From the NCBI GenBank assembly GCA_963920765.1, contig OY987251.1, positions 5,706,501 through 5,770,500 of the forward strand: DNA of 64,000 nucleotides. The letters are read 5' to 3'. Source of the DNA: Ulota crispa. Its lineage: Eukaryota > Streptophyta > Bryopsida > Orthotrichales > Orthotrichaceae. The notes under the pieces are model-generated. The model made no database searches. It was not told the DNA's origin and saw nothing but the letters and a program-made list of their open reading frames with translations. Position numbers and translations under genes: made by a program. Shown piece by piece: positions 23,384 through 35,108 of this stretch (position 1 is its first letter; every line of letters begins with the position of its first letter).

Positions 23384-24160
23384 TCGTCTACTGCTATGTA
23401 TGTTCAACTCTATGGACTTTGATAAACAGGCCTAATAACAGAAATGACGGATGTGCGCTTTTCAGTGTTGCCCAGGTACTGCAAATCCCGGACATTTGCA
23501 TGCCAGAAAATGGAACTTGGCAAAACCAAAGGCCCACGGAAAGCTCTCTTTGTCGCCCTTCAAAAACGGTTCCAGTGGAGATGCTTTATTGTTTGTATTT
23601 TTGTACAATTTTCTAGAAAGGGAATGTGCTTTTGTGAGCTCGTTGTACAGATTTCAGAGTGTTGTTGTTGATCCGGTCCAATGACTATTAGTCAGTGCAC
23701 CCGCTTTCTCTCTTGCCTGCTTAAGATCTTAGATTGTCTCAAACTCCGAGACATGTGGAGGTACCGAACACCAGGGCTAAAGAGCTGGCAGTTTTTTTTG
23801 TCTCCAATGACTTAGTCTAAATGTTGATTTTTCTTCGATATTACGTGCTTTGGTCTCACTGGCTGGCGTGTTAGGACTTTAATCAACAAACAATAAGGCT
23901 TTTTTTAAACTTTTTGTCTACTTAGTAAAGTATTTGTAGCAAGAAGGGTGAAATGCCAGGTACCCCACACACGAATTAGAAGCAAAGGACTGTTTTTTTC
24001 CTTTGCCAACAGCTTTGCTTTAAACATCAAGATAACAACAAGCAAGAGGCTTTGTCCTTGTAGCAATTTATTTTTCAAGGAAGGTACCTATTCAAACTTT
24101 CTTAGGGTAGCTTTTGTTGATGCAACGCCTCTTTCCTTGTGGTCCAAAGCCAACAAAGCA
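23384..24160. other. Intergenic DNA, no gene recognised
   Basis: Overlapping short frames around 23420-23680 have balanced composition and may be GH3 downstream exon or UTR remnants. No domain could be named and no splice join to the GH3 frame was convincing. Confidence 0.35.
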
Positions 24161-24424
24161 TATAGAACGCGTTATTTGTTAAATTGGGAAAAATGGAGGT
24201 ATCATTTTGTACTCCACCTTAAACCCAAAAGTCACCTTAAATTAGATTTGAAGGTATCAAATTTAGTTTGAGCCACTAAGATTTTTTCCCTCGCAAATTC
24301 CTCCTCTCAAGTGAGGGCACGTGTATCAAAAAAGTGCTGTGAGCTTGGTTTCAGGTGGTCATTTGAAACTTTCAGAAGTCCCAAAATGTATTGTTATTCC
24401 CAATTTAACAAATAACGCGTTATA
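24161..24424. repeat. Inverted-repeat element with ACGCGTTAT arms, 264 bp
   Basis: The left arm 24161-24190 and right arm 24397-24424 are near-perfect reverse complements around ACGCGTTATTTGTTAAATTGG. A single related arm lies at 12699-12732. It is likely a MITE of unassigned family. Confidence 0.65.
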
Positions 24425-24429
24425 GGAGT

Positions 24430-26510
24430 TTTGGTATTGGATCTTGCTTGTATTATGCACACTACAATGTTCTTGGTGGTATTACTAATCCTTATCTTTT
24501 GCAAATTTATGTGGACTAAAATTCTTCAAAGTAATAGAGTCTCTGAGTAGTTCAAAAGTATGTTCAAGCTTTTTTGGAGTAAATTTTTTTAGGATTTGTG
24601 ATCTTGCTTGTCATAGTAATTTGTGGCAATACCCAAAATTGACATGGACCAAAACTATTATTCACTCATAGTATTTGGTGATTTTGGTATAGTGATCCTA
24701 AATGTAGTTCAAGTGGCTAATAACATTGCCATATGTGTTAAAACTTCAAATTTTTAATCTATTTTCATAGATATGAGAAAAAATATGGTGGAAATTTTGA
24801 TAAAACTAGCTACACCTGAAGAACATTGCTATGTTCCATTTCCTTTTTTGGGTTGTGTTTTTTTGTGTCGTGTTTTTTTGTGTCTTACTTCTCAAGTTTT
24901 GTACTTTGAAATTCAAGCATATGATGCAATTTATGGGATTCTATGTTGGCAAAACGGGAGAGAATCTTAGATGATGTTGTGTAGCATTCTAGAGAATTGA
25001 TCATGTGGTTACTTATCATTGAAATGTGAACTTCTATGCTAGCCCAAAATTGGAAGGGCCTTGAAATGGAAGAAACCAATACAATAAACAAGTTTGTTAT
25101 GTAAAACTATTAGTCAACTTTGCGCTTTCCAATATAGCTATCACCATGAAAGTTCACCGCAAGGGCATCTCCACTAGTCCTCACATGTTCAAAGGTTTCC
25201 ATCTATTTTTGAAGGGCCCTCAAACTCCTTGATTCCACCCATGCTCTTCAAAAAGGTGACCTTGCACTTCACTACATGCCCCATAAATAATCATTTGACC
25301 ATTTATCAAACAAAGTATGGGATAAAATTCACTAAACTTGCAATGAATAATGATAAATAGTGTTTTAAAGGGCCCTTGCTAGAAACAATAAAATAAAGTG
25401 TCTTGAGAGGGTTTTGAAAGGACCTTCAGCACTTTCATCTACTTTGGATGTCTGTCATACCCTCGGAGGGCACTGGGATGCCCTAAGTATTTCAAATTTG
25501 ATGAAAGAATTGCAAAAACATGACTAGATTACATATCAAGTGCCTGCACCCAAAATGTATACCCTATAATTGTGCAACTACTTTTAATACATGATATTGT
25601 TGGAGTGGTCTACTTGTACTCTAGATCCTCAAATTAGCATTCATCCTTTGGTGTACCGTTTGTTCCAGAATAATCTTCTAATAACCAAAAAATTTGAGGT
25701 TAAAGTCGTGGCACAATCAAGGTATAAACTTTACTCTTTAACATTCATGAGGAACTGCCTCAATGTTTGTTGAGCATTTTAAAGAATACAGGTTCTTTTG
25801 GCGCACAACCTTGAGCTTGTCACAGAGAATCACAAAAGTTATGATGTTGAGACTGAATGCAACCAATGATTGGGAAGAACCAACTACCAATACAAAATCA
25901 GCCAGTTGGAATGGCAAAATTAAATACAATTTAAATTTGTAACTACTAAAAAAATGGACAAATTTTCCAAAACATCTAACTATAATATATTATGCTATGA
26001 GGAATATCTTGTGCATGAACACAAAAATCCAGTCGAAATTAGGAAATATCAAATTTTTACCGACAAAGCTCAATAATCTACACAAACGTACTGTACAACT
26101 AAGCCTTGTTATTTCGAAAAGAACATATTTGAATCATACTATTAAAATCACAGTGACCTCTGTAATATCAAATCTTCAGTCTCTGTGACCTTTGTAAGAT
26201 CACATCTGACCCAGTAATATCACATTATCAATCTCTAAAATGGGGAGATAGCAGCTAAAGTTGAGGTGATATTAGAGAGGGTGCACATAGTGATATTAAA
26301 GATGTTGTTTTATTGTTTCTCTTTGCATCACACTTTATTACTTTTCAAAATTTTGTGATTTTGAGGAACTTTGGATTTTCATGATTTCACTTTTCTGTTG
26401 TTATTACCAAATATTTGAAACATTTATTAAGTTCAGGCAATTTTGGAGCGGAGCATAGCAAGCCTCAACCACTAGTATAATACAAAGATGAAAAGAAGGA
26501 ATAAATTAAT
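24430..26510. other. AT-rich intergenic DNA, no gene recognised
   Basis: No exon, RNA gene or clean inverted-repeat element was found in this 2-kb stretch. The segment 26150-26300 repeats 'gtaatatcacat' and 'gtgatatta' phrases. Confidence 0.4.
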
Positions 26511-27067
26511 GGAATTGATATGTGCACACTAGGGGTTTGATATATGCACATTGCACACCAAGGGGGGGGCAAATTTTAGATATTTACCATCAACAAGTTG
26601 AATTTGGAAAGTTTGAATTTAGATTTAGCTTTCAAGACCTTGATTTAGTTTGGAACCACAAAAGAAGATACAATTGAATAGTGCCCAGTGAAAAACACTA
26701 CAAGGAAAATTGTCCAAAATGACAAAAATATTTCCAAATCAACATGGCCAAATCTACAGAAATTGTCCGTTTTGACAGTTTTTTGTCATTTTGGACACAT
26801 TTAGTCAATTTGGACATGTCAATTAGGACACAATTTCTTGTAGTTACATTAGATAGGGGATAGATTATTACTTTTACCTTTGTTTGTAAAAAAAACTAAA
26901 AAAAATTCATTGGACATTGTTCAATTGTATCCTCCTTTATGGTTCTAAACTAAATCAAGGTTTCTAAATCCAAATCTAAATTCAAACTTTCCAAATGTTG
27001 ATGATAAATATCTAAAGACTATCCCAGTGTGCATACATCAAACCCTAGGTGTGCACATATCAATTCC
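26511..27067. mobile_element. Long foldback element, ~557 bp, with nested CACTA MITE
   Basis: The arms of roughly 170 bp are reverse complements, starting GGAATTGATATGTGCACAC and ending GTGTGCACATATCAATTCC. The related sequence at about 50100-50240 shows that the family is repeated. The centre is interrupted by the foldback at 26696-26845. Confidence 0.75.
26696..26845. mobile_element. CACTA-type foldback MITE nested in a larger element
   Basis: The left end is CACTACAAGGAAAATTG and the right end CAATTTCTTGTAGT. Internally it is a palindrome built on 'tgtccaaaatgac'. It differs in interior from the 6532 family but shares the CACTA terminus. Confidence 0.75.
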
Positions 27068-27165
27068 CCAAATCAAATGACATCATTTCTTGCCTTAAGC
27101 GCTCAGTGCCTAAGTGACCAAAATTCATCCCATTTTTCATGTACTTTGAGAATTGCCGATAATGA

Positions 27166-27489
27166 GGGGCGGTTTAGACTATGTCCCACGTCCCATGTGA
27201 CAAAGTCCCACGGGAGTGCAAAATCCCATCTTTGTAGGCAAGAAAAGATGAGACTTGGGATGAAAGATGGATCTAGCATTTTGGTGAACTCAATCCTTGA
27301 ATGAAATCTCACTTTTTTTGACACCAAAACTTTCAAAAGTGCTCCCATGTAAACGCCATGTAAGCAAGTGAGATGTGGAACTTGAGGCATAGTTGGCTGA
27401 AATGCGAAGTCCCATCTTTTGCCTCTCCACCCATCAGATTCTCAGATTGAAGTGGGACTTGAGACGTGGGATATAGTCTGAACCGTCCC
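27166..27489. mobile_element. MITE with GGGGCGGTT ends and 3-bp TGA duplication
   Basis: Inverted ends start GGGGCGGTTTAGACTATG and end ACCGTCCC, enclosing 324 bp. TGA lies directly outside both ends (27163-27165 and 27490-27492). The right-end sequence recurs as a remnant at about 42900-42935. The superfamily is uncertain. Confidence 0.7.
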
Positions 27490-27492
27490 TGA

Positions 27493-28016
27493 GTTAAACA
27501 ATAGCTCTATCAAACATTAAATGTCTGAATTTTTTTTCTGGTTGTCATTGACAATGAAGAAGGAAAAACTCTCACAATTGCAAAAGAATGCGCAATCTCA
27601 AAGAAGCACTAGTCAATCACCTCTAGGTCTCTCCCATAATTCTCCAATGACTTCAAGAATAGCATTCTTTCACAAGGAATACTTAGTGCTCTGAGGAAGG
27701 ATTTTCTCTTATTAGGAGTGTCACATAGTGGTTCTTTTGTAGGTGTGTTGCTCCAAGATAAGAAATAGGAATACAAATTGTCCCTTGGAAAAAAAATCTG
27801 GCTCTAAGTGCTAACTATGATTACCAAAACATCACCACACCGTAGATCACCCTAATTTCCAATTTACTTAGCCTAAAGATTTGTGACCTTCATAACTAGC
27901 TTTTCAATTGGCTTTTAAAAACACTCCTAAATGTGCGTAAAATTCAAATTCAACAGTCCGGTGTTCGCAATCAAAAACACATTAGGTGATAATTTTAAGT
28001 AAATATTTAGGCTAAA
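27493..28016. other. AT-rich intergenic DNA, no gene recognised
   Basis: Nothing coding or structurally repeated was identified between the two flanking mobile elements. Confidence 0.4.
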
Positions 28017-28020
28017 TTAA

Positions 28021-28980
28021 CCCCTAAAGGCCCAAGCCCTTTTTTTTGAATGTGAAAGCCATTGAAAACTGCCACTTTTGGGAGAATGAGTAGAATTATA
28101 GGAAAAAATGTTTTTTTTTGGAAATCCAACCTTAAGATCTTGCCTTAGACTATGGGAGGTACTTGTGGGAAAAAATTAGCTCATTCTAAATGTACACAAG
28201 TGAGACATTGACATCTAAAGTGAAAATCAAAGTTTTTTTTCCTCATGCCCAAAAAATTTAGAAGCCTTTGACCACTCTTGTATCAAAAAAATTGCTCTAT
28301 GCAAAGTTCAGGTTTATTTTTCCATGTAGAAGACCAAGCTAGGTAAGTGTGGGAGAATTTTCAAATGAATTGGAGGTGTGGATCATACTTTACAAAATCT
28401 TGCAATATGAAATCTGCATATACACTAGGCAAAATTGGAAGATTTATGTAAAATTAAGAAATCTAAATCACTTTGATCCAAATGGGGAAAACCAAGGAAT
28501 CTTAGTCTATTACAATTTGGAATAAATTAATAAAAAGTCAAAAAATAAATATACAAAGAGCTCAAAAAAGTAAAGCACCAAATTCTACAAGGGGCAAAAG
28601 GAATGTATGGAGGTTAAGGAGTCCCATACCCACCCGCAAACTAAAACTTCTCATAACTTTCATCTCATAAATCAAAATTGAATGATTCAAAGCTTCCCTT
28701 GTATATGAAAATCTAAAGAACAAATTCCCAATTTTTATTTTAGAGAAACATATGTATATATTTTTTGGGTTGTCCCTTTCTCTATTTTCAGTAATTCATG
28801 CATAACTTCTTCAATAAATGTCAGAATGAAGAAAAATTAGATGCTGACGCAAATCTTTGAATTACCCATCTTCCATAAAAATTTCAAAAAATCACATAAA
28901 GTAGTGTAGCTATAGGTACATACCCGAAACCCCACTTGGCCCCACTTGGCCCCACTTGGGCCCTCTTGGGCCTTCAGGGG
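28021..28980. mobile_element. TTAA element, subgroup a (960 bp)
   Basis: It begins CCCCTAAAGG after TTAA 28017-28020 and ends CCTTCAGGGG before TTAA 28981-28984. Near the right end 'ccacttggcc' is repeated in tandem about three times. It is the most complete of the subgroup a copies. Confidence 0.88.
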
Positions 28981-29316
28981 TTAAGCAAAATTAATTAAGC
29001 TAACATTTGTGAATGCTGGTTGAACCCGTGGAAGCAATAGAGAAGAGAGTCAACAGAGCCAAAATCCATCAAAGCTAAGGGCAGGGATAATTGCAATCCG
29101 CAACAGAAACAGAAACAAAAACAGAAACCACCCCTTGTTGTGCACGACAGAAATGAGAGAATCGAGCCAAAAAGGGGCTACAGCCGCAGCAGTCCCGTAA
29201 CCAACTTCTCAAAGCATCGGTAGGAATGATTGATGCAAGCAAGAGCAAGGGGCAATGGCGAGGGCGAGGGTGTCCAATGTGCGAGAAGTACCCGCATTTA
29301 GTTACAAGCTACTGCA

Positions 29317-29702
29317 GGTTGAGAGCAGATTCGGCAGGTCATTGTCGAACTGATTATTTTATGAGAAAAAATTAACTGGGCATTTCATAATTAATCAAGA
29401 TTAGGCATTTTCAAAAAAAGTTGTTATTATTTGGCATTCAACCAATTTTTTTGGTAGAATTAAGCCCTTTTTTAAGCATCTTCCACTTTTTTAAATTAGT
29501 TTTTGATATAAAATTTGTTGTAGATTGAGCCCTCTTGAAATCAACCTTGACTTTCCATTGATAGTTAATCTGAATGACTTTCATAATATTTGGCATTTCA
29601 ATTTTTTGATTTGTTTGACATTGGGCACTTTTGGAGAATAATTTATAGAGTAATTAGGCAAAATTTTGGGGAATTATTTTATGCTGAACCTGCTCTCAAC
29701 CT
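29317..29702. mobile_element. MITE with GGTTGAGAGCAG ends, ~386 bp
   Basis: The left end GGTTGAGAGCAGATTCGGCA pairs with the right end TGCTGAACCTGCTCTCAACC. The interior is AT-rich with 'gggcatttt' phrases. No other full copy is in the window. Confidence 0.65.
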
Positions 29703-29912
29703 ACAATAGTCAGTTGATTTCAAGAATTGTCAAATTGAATTCAAAGTTTAGGAAAAAAATCATCCATTTAAGAGGTAAAAGAGAGAATATTCTTTACTTT
29801 TTATAGGCTTAGTCGAGAGTATACTCTAAACAACTAGCTGGCCCAAGAGAATGTTGGATATTGGCCGGTTAAGCTAAAAAAACTTCCCAGACTGTGGTGG
29901 TGTATGCATTAA

Positions 29913-30141
29913 CCCTTAAGCGCCCCAGCGACGGGATCCTGTCTTTGGGTATTGCAGCTTGATCTTACTTTTTCTCTTGATTGGTACGGTGAAAACGATA
30001 GTGGTTGGTCCCCATCAACAAAGAAGATAGTCCTTTTTCAAATCCTACGGTCACTTTTTCTAAATGTAATTTTCCAAGTTGTGGTGGCCATTAAATCCCC
30101 ATTTTCTCCTAAATCCTAAAATAACTCTGGATGCTCAGGGG
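29913..30141. mobile_element. TTAA element, singleton of ~229 bp
   Basis: It starts CCCTTAAGCG after TTAA 29909-29912 and ends CTCAGGGG before TTAA 30142-30145. GGG and a second TTAA follow at once (30146-30152), like the leftover end of an earlier insertion. The interior is unlike subgroup d although the size is the same. Confidence 0.78.
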
Positions 30142-30148
30142 TTAAGGG

Positions 30149-30750
30149 TTAACCACCTTCAAACCAGTGCAGATTGCGGAGGATCAGAGCTGCGCGAGTG
30201 GCGACAAAGGCGGAGGCCATGTGGAGTTGTCTGCACGGTGTTTGTGTGGCGGACAGACACCGAGAGAACCAGAGAGAACCAGAGAGAACCAGAGAGAACG
30301 AGCGAGAGAACGAGAGAGAACCAGAGAACGAGGGAGAGAAAGAGACAAAGGGGAGGAGAACGCACCTGGTGAAATCAGTTAGGGAGCACATGTGGTAGTT
30401 GGCCATGCTGATTCCTTCCGATTCTCTTCGTCTTCTTTACGTACCACAAGCGCTGCTTGCTCGCTCGTCCAGCGCCTCTCGTCCTTTGGCGACTTTATAA
30501 CATAACTCCAGGGGGAGGGCGAGGCATGGTTCCATCAGTTCCATCAGTTCCATCAGTTCCATGTGTTCCTTGAGCGGCACTCCGCAATCAACCGTCTTGA
30601 TGAGCGCCAGCCAAAAGCTGCTCCTCGTGCCATGTCTCCCTTCCCTTCTGCGCCCGTCTCCATAAGGTAGGAGGCTCATAAATCGACCATCTAAGAGCAT
30701 CTCAACCAGTGGAATGACACGGCATATGGCTGAGCCCGGTCCCTTCATGG
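30149..30750 (-). other. GC-rich island with a possible 5' exon on the minus strand
   Basis: The island has higher GC than its surroundings. On the minus strand ATG 30406-30404 sits in good context (AGCATGGCC) and opens MANYHMCSLTDFTR, followed by a usable donor (ACCAG|GTGCG). No downstream exon could be found. Microsatellites occupy part of it: AGAGAACC units at 30265-30345 and GTTCCATCA units at 30530-30562. It may be the promoter and first exon of a gene, or a captured fragment. A related 66-bp piece lies at 32768-32830. Confidence 0.3.
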
Positions 30751-30759
30751 AGAATCAGC

Positions 30760-31671
30760 TCGTCAAGCCATTTTTTTGCGAAAAACACAGAAAACTACCA
30801 CTTTTGGGGAAGTAAGTACAATAGTAAGAAAAAAAGTTTTTACAAGAATTCAACCGTAAGATCTTATAGTAGACTACAAGAAGTACACGTGGTAAAAAAT
30901 CAGCTCAATCTACACAAAAATGAGTGAGATATTTACATCCGAATTGCAAAAAAAAAGTTTTTTTTGCTGCTGCCCAGAAATTTCAAAAGGCTTTCACCAC
31001 TCTTAGATCAAAAAAATTACTCTACACAAAATTGAGGTTTATTTTTCCCATGTAGGAGACCAAGTTAGGTATGTTTGGGAGAATTTTCAAATCAATTGCA
31101 ACTATACAACACATGGGAAAAAATAGTAAGTAAAAAGAAGTATAGAATGAGTCAAAACACTAAATTGTTGAGAATTTAATTATTAAAATGAAAAATGCAA
31201 ATCCCAATAGTTATAATGTTGTGATGAACAATCTACATCCTTTGGTTTTGTTTTTTTTCCAAAATAATGAAAATTAAGTAAAATAAAGGACTTCAAAGTT
31301 TATTTTAGAGTAGAGAATCTAGAACTGCCCGTAAACAAAAACTCCTCATAACTTTCATCCCATGTATCAAAATTGAATGATTCAAAGCTCCTTGCTTCTA
31401 TATAAGTCTAAAGAACCTATCTTAAGTTTTTATTTGAAAAAAAATGAAATTTTTAAAGAAGTTTTTGGCTGCTCAGGGAGCAACAATTTCCAGATTTTCA
31501 TGCATAACTTCTTCAATAATTGTTGGAATGAAGAAAAAATTACATTCACACGTACATCTATGAATTCCTCACCTTCAATAAAAGTTTTAGAAAATCACAC
31601 AAAGTAGATTAGCCATAGGTACATGCCCAAAATCACAAATGTCAATCAAACTGACAATGGTCCTTTAGGGG
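30760..31671. mobile_element. TTAA-type element, subgroup a, left end lost
   Basis: It is recognised by interior matches to 3199-4133, including 'gggagaattttcaaatcaatt'. The right end CCTTTAGGGG is followed by TTAT. The left terminus is missing: the match begins abruptly at the internal phrase 'caagccattttt'. Confidence 0.72.
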
Positions 31672-32095
31672 TTATAATTTCCGTGTCCACTAGATTGAGT
31701 TTAAGAGGACGTGTTACAAGGTTTGGAATTAAAACTATACCAAAAATAGTTGCAATTTATGGATGCTCCAAGCATCTTTGCCATGGCAGTATGGGATGCT
31801 TTAGGCATCTTTGCCATAACACCATGGGGAGGTCAGCAGTTTAGACTTCAGAGAACTGATGGCAAATAAATTGGGGCCTCACCAACCATCAAGGTAATAA
31901 ATAAAAGTGTCAGAGCCACAATTCAAGCACGCTACAAATGAAAACTACCATTGCAACTGAGAGTGCCCGGAGCCTTCTTTGGCGTGGTTGGGCAAAAATT
32001 TGTCATCAATGTGTCAACGCTAGACACTCTAAAATCAAATACAATCTTAAGGCCAATGTAAATGACAGGCCAGAGCCAACCGGAGTAGATGCTCT

Positions 32096-32318
32096 AAGAG
32101 CATCATCACCCGTCCTACAAAATGCAAGTGTGCTTGTATTATGCAATTTGCAAGTCAGTTTGGAGGCCACCCTTTGGCTTGCAAAAAGTTCCATTTTGCA
32201 AGCCCCTAGAGGTTTTTGGCTTGGCCTCTCAACAAGTTCATCCATTATGCAAGACGGGTGGGGCAATTTTGCAAGCCGGATGGCAACAAGCCATCTGTTT
32301 TTGGGGCCGGGTGGTGAT
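32096..32318. mobile_element. MITE with AGAGCATCATCACCCG ends, ~220 bp
   Basis: The left end AGAGCATCATCACCCG pairs with the right end CGGGTGGTGATGCTT. The interior is rich in 'ttgcaag' repeats. Confidence 0.55.
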
Positions 32319-32321
32319 GCT

Positions 32322-32596
32322 TGAGGCTGAAATTGAATTTTGGGGAGGTGGAACTCCTTGAAATATTTTTCAGTAAATTTTGGCATTTAAGTCAAAAAAA
32401 TTCATATTTTTTGAAACTTTGTGAAATTAGTTATGAAATTTTGAAACTAAAATGGCATAGGGCTCTAAAACCGCATACCTCTTCAAATGTACACTATTTG
32501 TGCATTTAAAAAACCTATGAAAAAAACATGTTAGCAAGGATACATTTGAGAAGGTGGGTGGTTTTAATGCTTGGACGGTTTATGAACCTCCTACCT
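32322..32596. mobile_element. Partial AGGTAG-end element related to 48179-48504
   Basis: The right end TATGAACCTCCTACCT is followed by TA. The interior matches 48534-48800 over 'gaattttggggaggtg' and 'ggctctaaaaccgc'. The left terminus is missing. Confidence 0.55.
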
Positions 32597-32599
32597 TAG

Positions 32600-32935
32600 A
32601 ACAATCGAGAACACCCGAGTTTCCCCCCGTAAAAGTGAAAAAGAGGCGGGAGCTCGTTAAATTTGAAGTGTGACCATATTATTACGGGTGACTGAATTTG
32701 AGCATGCAGATGATGGGTTTGGAGGGTTTCCAGTATTTAAAATTTCTTATTGTTTTATGTCAATGCTGATGAGTGTCAAAGAAAAGCTGCTCCTTGTGCA
32801 TGTCTCCCTCCCTTCGGCGCCATCTCCATACAACAACTAAAAACAATCCCTCCAGTTAAAACAGAAATGAGGTGGGAACTTGTCCAATTTGAAATGTGGC
32901 CATATTATTGCGAGTGACGGAATTTGATTATTTTG
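32600..32935. repeat. Diverged ~235-bp direct duplication
   Basis: The segment at about 32640-32700 ('gaggcgggagctcgtt..gaccatattattacgggtgac') recurs at about 32875-32925. Between them lies a copy of part of the GC island at 30597-30664. Confidence 0.5.
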
Positions 32936-32985
32936 TCTTGTGATCGGTCATGCATGCATACCCGTCCTTTATATCTGTTTTTTAA

Positions 32986-33363
32986 GGAGAAATTATAATT
33001 AGTGGCATGAAAATGAAAAATATTACAAATAGGGGCACAATTTCAAAATAATTTGTCAATTTTTGTTTTTTGTTTTGGTTTGGAAAATGGTTGATTTAGA
33101 CACATCACATTATATGTAAGCGGATTTTCAAAAAACTTAAATGCCTCTCCAAATCAGGCCTAGATGAAGAAATTTTAGTAAGGGGGATGAATTTTTTTGG
33201 AGAGACCTCAAATTTTTTTGAAAGTTGGCTAACATTTAATGTGATTTGTTTAAAAAAACTAATGTCCAAACCAAAAAAAATTACAAAAATTAACAAATTA
33301 TTTTGAAATTGTGCCCCTATTTGTAGCATTTTCCATTTTTGTGCCCCTATTTGTAATTTCCTT
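32986..33363. mobile_element. Inverted-repeat MITE with 'aaataggggcac' arms
   Basis: The arms of about 90 bp, containing ACAAATAGGGGCACAATTTC and its complement, enclose about 200 bp. The right arm carries a partial duplication ('gtgcccctatttgta' twice). Confidence 0.7.
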
Positions 33364-33365
33364 TC

Positions 33366-34388
33366 ATTTTAATTCTTTTTGTGATTCTTGAGCTGCCCCA
33401 CTAAGACCTAATATGTTGTTTAAAAGGGTTAAGACACCCTACAATGCCATAAACATACATCATTAAATAATTAGCAAATAACAACTTTGTAAGTATTTAT
33501 TTATTACTAGTTTACTCACCTGTTGTACCAATGGGTTGATCATTATAAAAAATGTAAAAGGTGCAACAATAGAAAACGTAAAAGACACAACTTGTTAAAT
33601 AAAGAAAATGTAAAAAGTGTAACTTACATAAATGGAGTGCAACTCATAATTGCACTCAAACTCTTTACTTTTCATCCAAAACAACCCATGAGATTCTTTT
33701 ATATATATAGATTATAAGAATGACTCATCTTGTCAACTAATTCATTTTTTTTGCGTAAGAAAGGTTGGGCGGATCAAAAATTCTCCAAAACATTCCCTCA
33801 AGATTCCTTGTTCTCCATACAAATCGTCTTTTTGATAAATGAGTAATAATTTCCCTCAAAATTTTCATATCTGTTTGACTGACACTACTCTTTGAATATG
33901 GTAGTTTTACAAATGCCTCATTATCATCAAAATGTTAAAAGAAAAAGGGGGTTATTTTGAAGTTTTTGTGTTGTTCTTTAAAACACAAATTTGAACAGGG
34001 ATTGATTCTACAAACAAGGATCAATTTTTGAGTGGCAAATTGAGCCCCTTTCATTTTTAACATTTCAAAGTGTGCAAAGAGTGACCTGTTTGGCCTCGTG
34101 TGCGGTTACAAGTCTTGCCCTACTAAGCTTGACCTGCAACCGCTTGTGTGGAAAAATAGGCGGCTCTTTGCACGTTGTGTAGCATAAAGAGATGCATACA
34201 AACAAACAACACAACATGGGGTTTGCAACTAATCACTCTAACACAAAGAGGATGCACTTGAAAGGATACATGAGACAAACTTATACGGGTTTTTCTTTTA
34301 TGTCTTTTTTGGGGCACTTTTTTTACTTTTTTTAATTTAAGTTTGACCGGTCAACAAGTTGGGGGCACATGGAGTGCACATTCATGCC
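33366..34388. other. AT-rich intergenic DNA, no gene recognised
   Basis: Only short low-complexity frames are present. No RNA gene or defined element was seen. Confidence 0.4.
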
Positions 34389-34391
34389 ATA

Positions 34392-34847
34392 AGGTATGTA
34401 CACCCATAATTGTCAGTGTCTTCATACACTAGTAAAAAACAGGTCCTAAATGATTAAATGACAATGACTAAACCACGACTGTACAATCATTTTGTAATTG
34501 TTGTATAGTCATTGTAGTTGTGCTTTAGTCATTGTCACTTAGTCATTTAGGACCTATTTTTTTACTAGTGATAATCGTCACTTGTGAAATCTTGAAAAAT
34601 CTGTGGAAGTGAATAGATGTAATGACAAGGATGTACAACATGTGAACATGAAATCTTAAAAGTGGTTATGGATGCAATGGTAGTTTGCTCTCTAAAAATT
34701 CACAACTTATTTTCACAATATCCAAATAATACATTCAAAAGTGCAAACTTATTTTTTTCTGTTCCTGATAGGATCCTATAATTTACTAGTTATTAATAGT
34801 CATCATGTTCAAAACCCTTAGTTTGACGCTTATGGGTGTACATACCT
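34392..34847. mobile_element. AGGTAG-end MITE (copy 2) with nested CACTA foldback
   Basis: The ends are AGGTATGTACACCCATAA and its inverted partner, with TA outside both (34390-34391, 34848-34849). Removing the 144-bp foldback and one ATA leaves about 309 bp, close to the other copies. Confidence 0.83.
34427..34570. mobile_element. CACTA-type foldback MITE, 144 bp, ATA duplication
   Basis: The ends are CACTAGTAAAAAACAGGTCC and GGACCTATTTTTTTACTAGTG, with ATA on both sides (34424-34426 and 34571-34573). The empty site is seen in the related element at about 9901-9912, which reads 'ttcataacaatt' without a break. Confidence 0.88.
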
Positions 34848-34849
34848 TA

Positions 34850-35108
34850 ATCCTCTAGAGCCTTTGTCTTTGGGGAGGAGCTGGGCTGCAATACAGCTCC
34901 GCCTTGCACTTGATTGAGAGAGGTAAAGGATTGGGGTCAAGTGTGTGCAGGACTACCCACAAGCCAGCCACGTCACGGGGGTAGGGGAGGGGTCAGGCTT
35001 TGCAGGCATCCATGTAAACATTAGAGATTGGCCTGACAAAAGCAAGGACACCCCCTCCCCCTCACACCCACTGCAACCTGCTTCCTAGTAAGGCAAATGT
35101 ACACACTA
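34850..35108. other. GC-richer intergenic DNA without a gene
   Basis: The segment is G-rich, for example 'cacgggggtaggggaggggtcagg', and no reading frame with exon character was seen. Its origin is unknown. Confidence 0.35.

Noticed and set aside
30079-30406. Arg/Glu-rich open frames on both strands
   Set aside because: They are driven by the AGAGAACC microsatellite, with all three frames open. Only the short start on the minus strand was kept, as a weak possibility.
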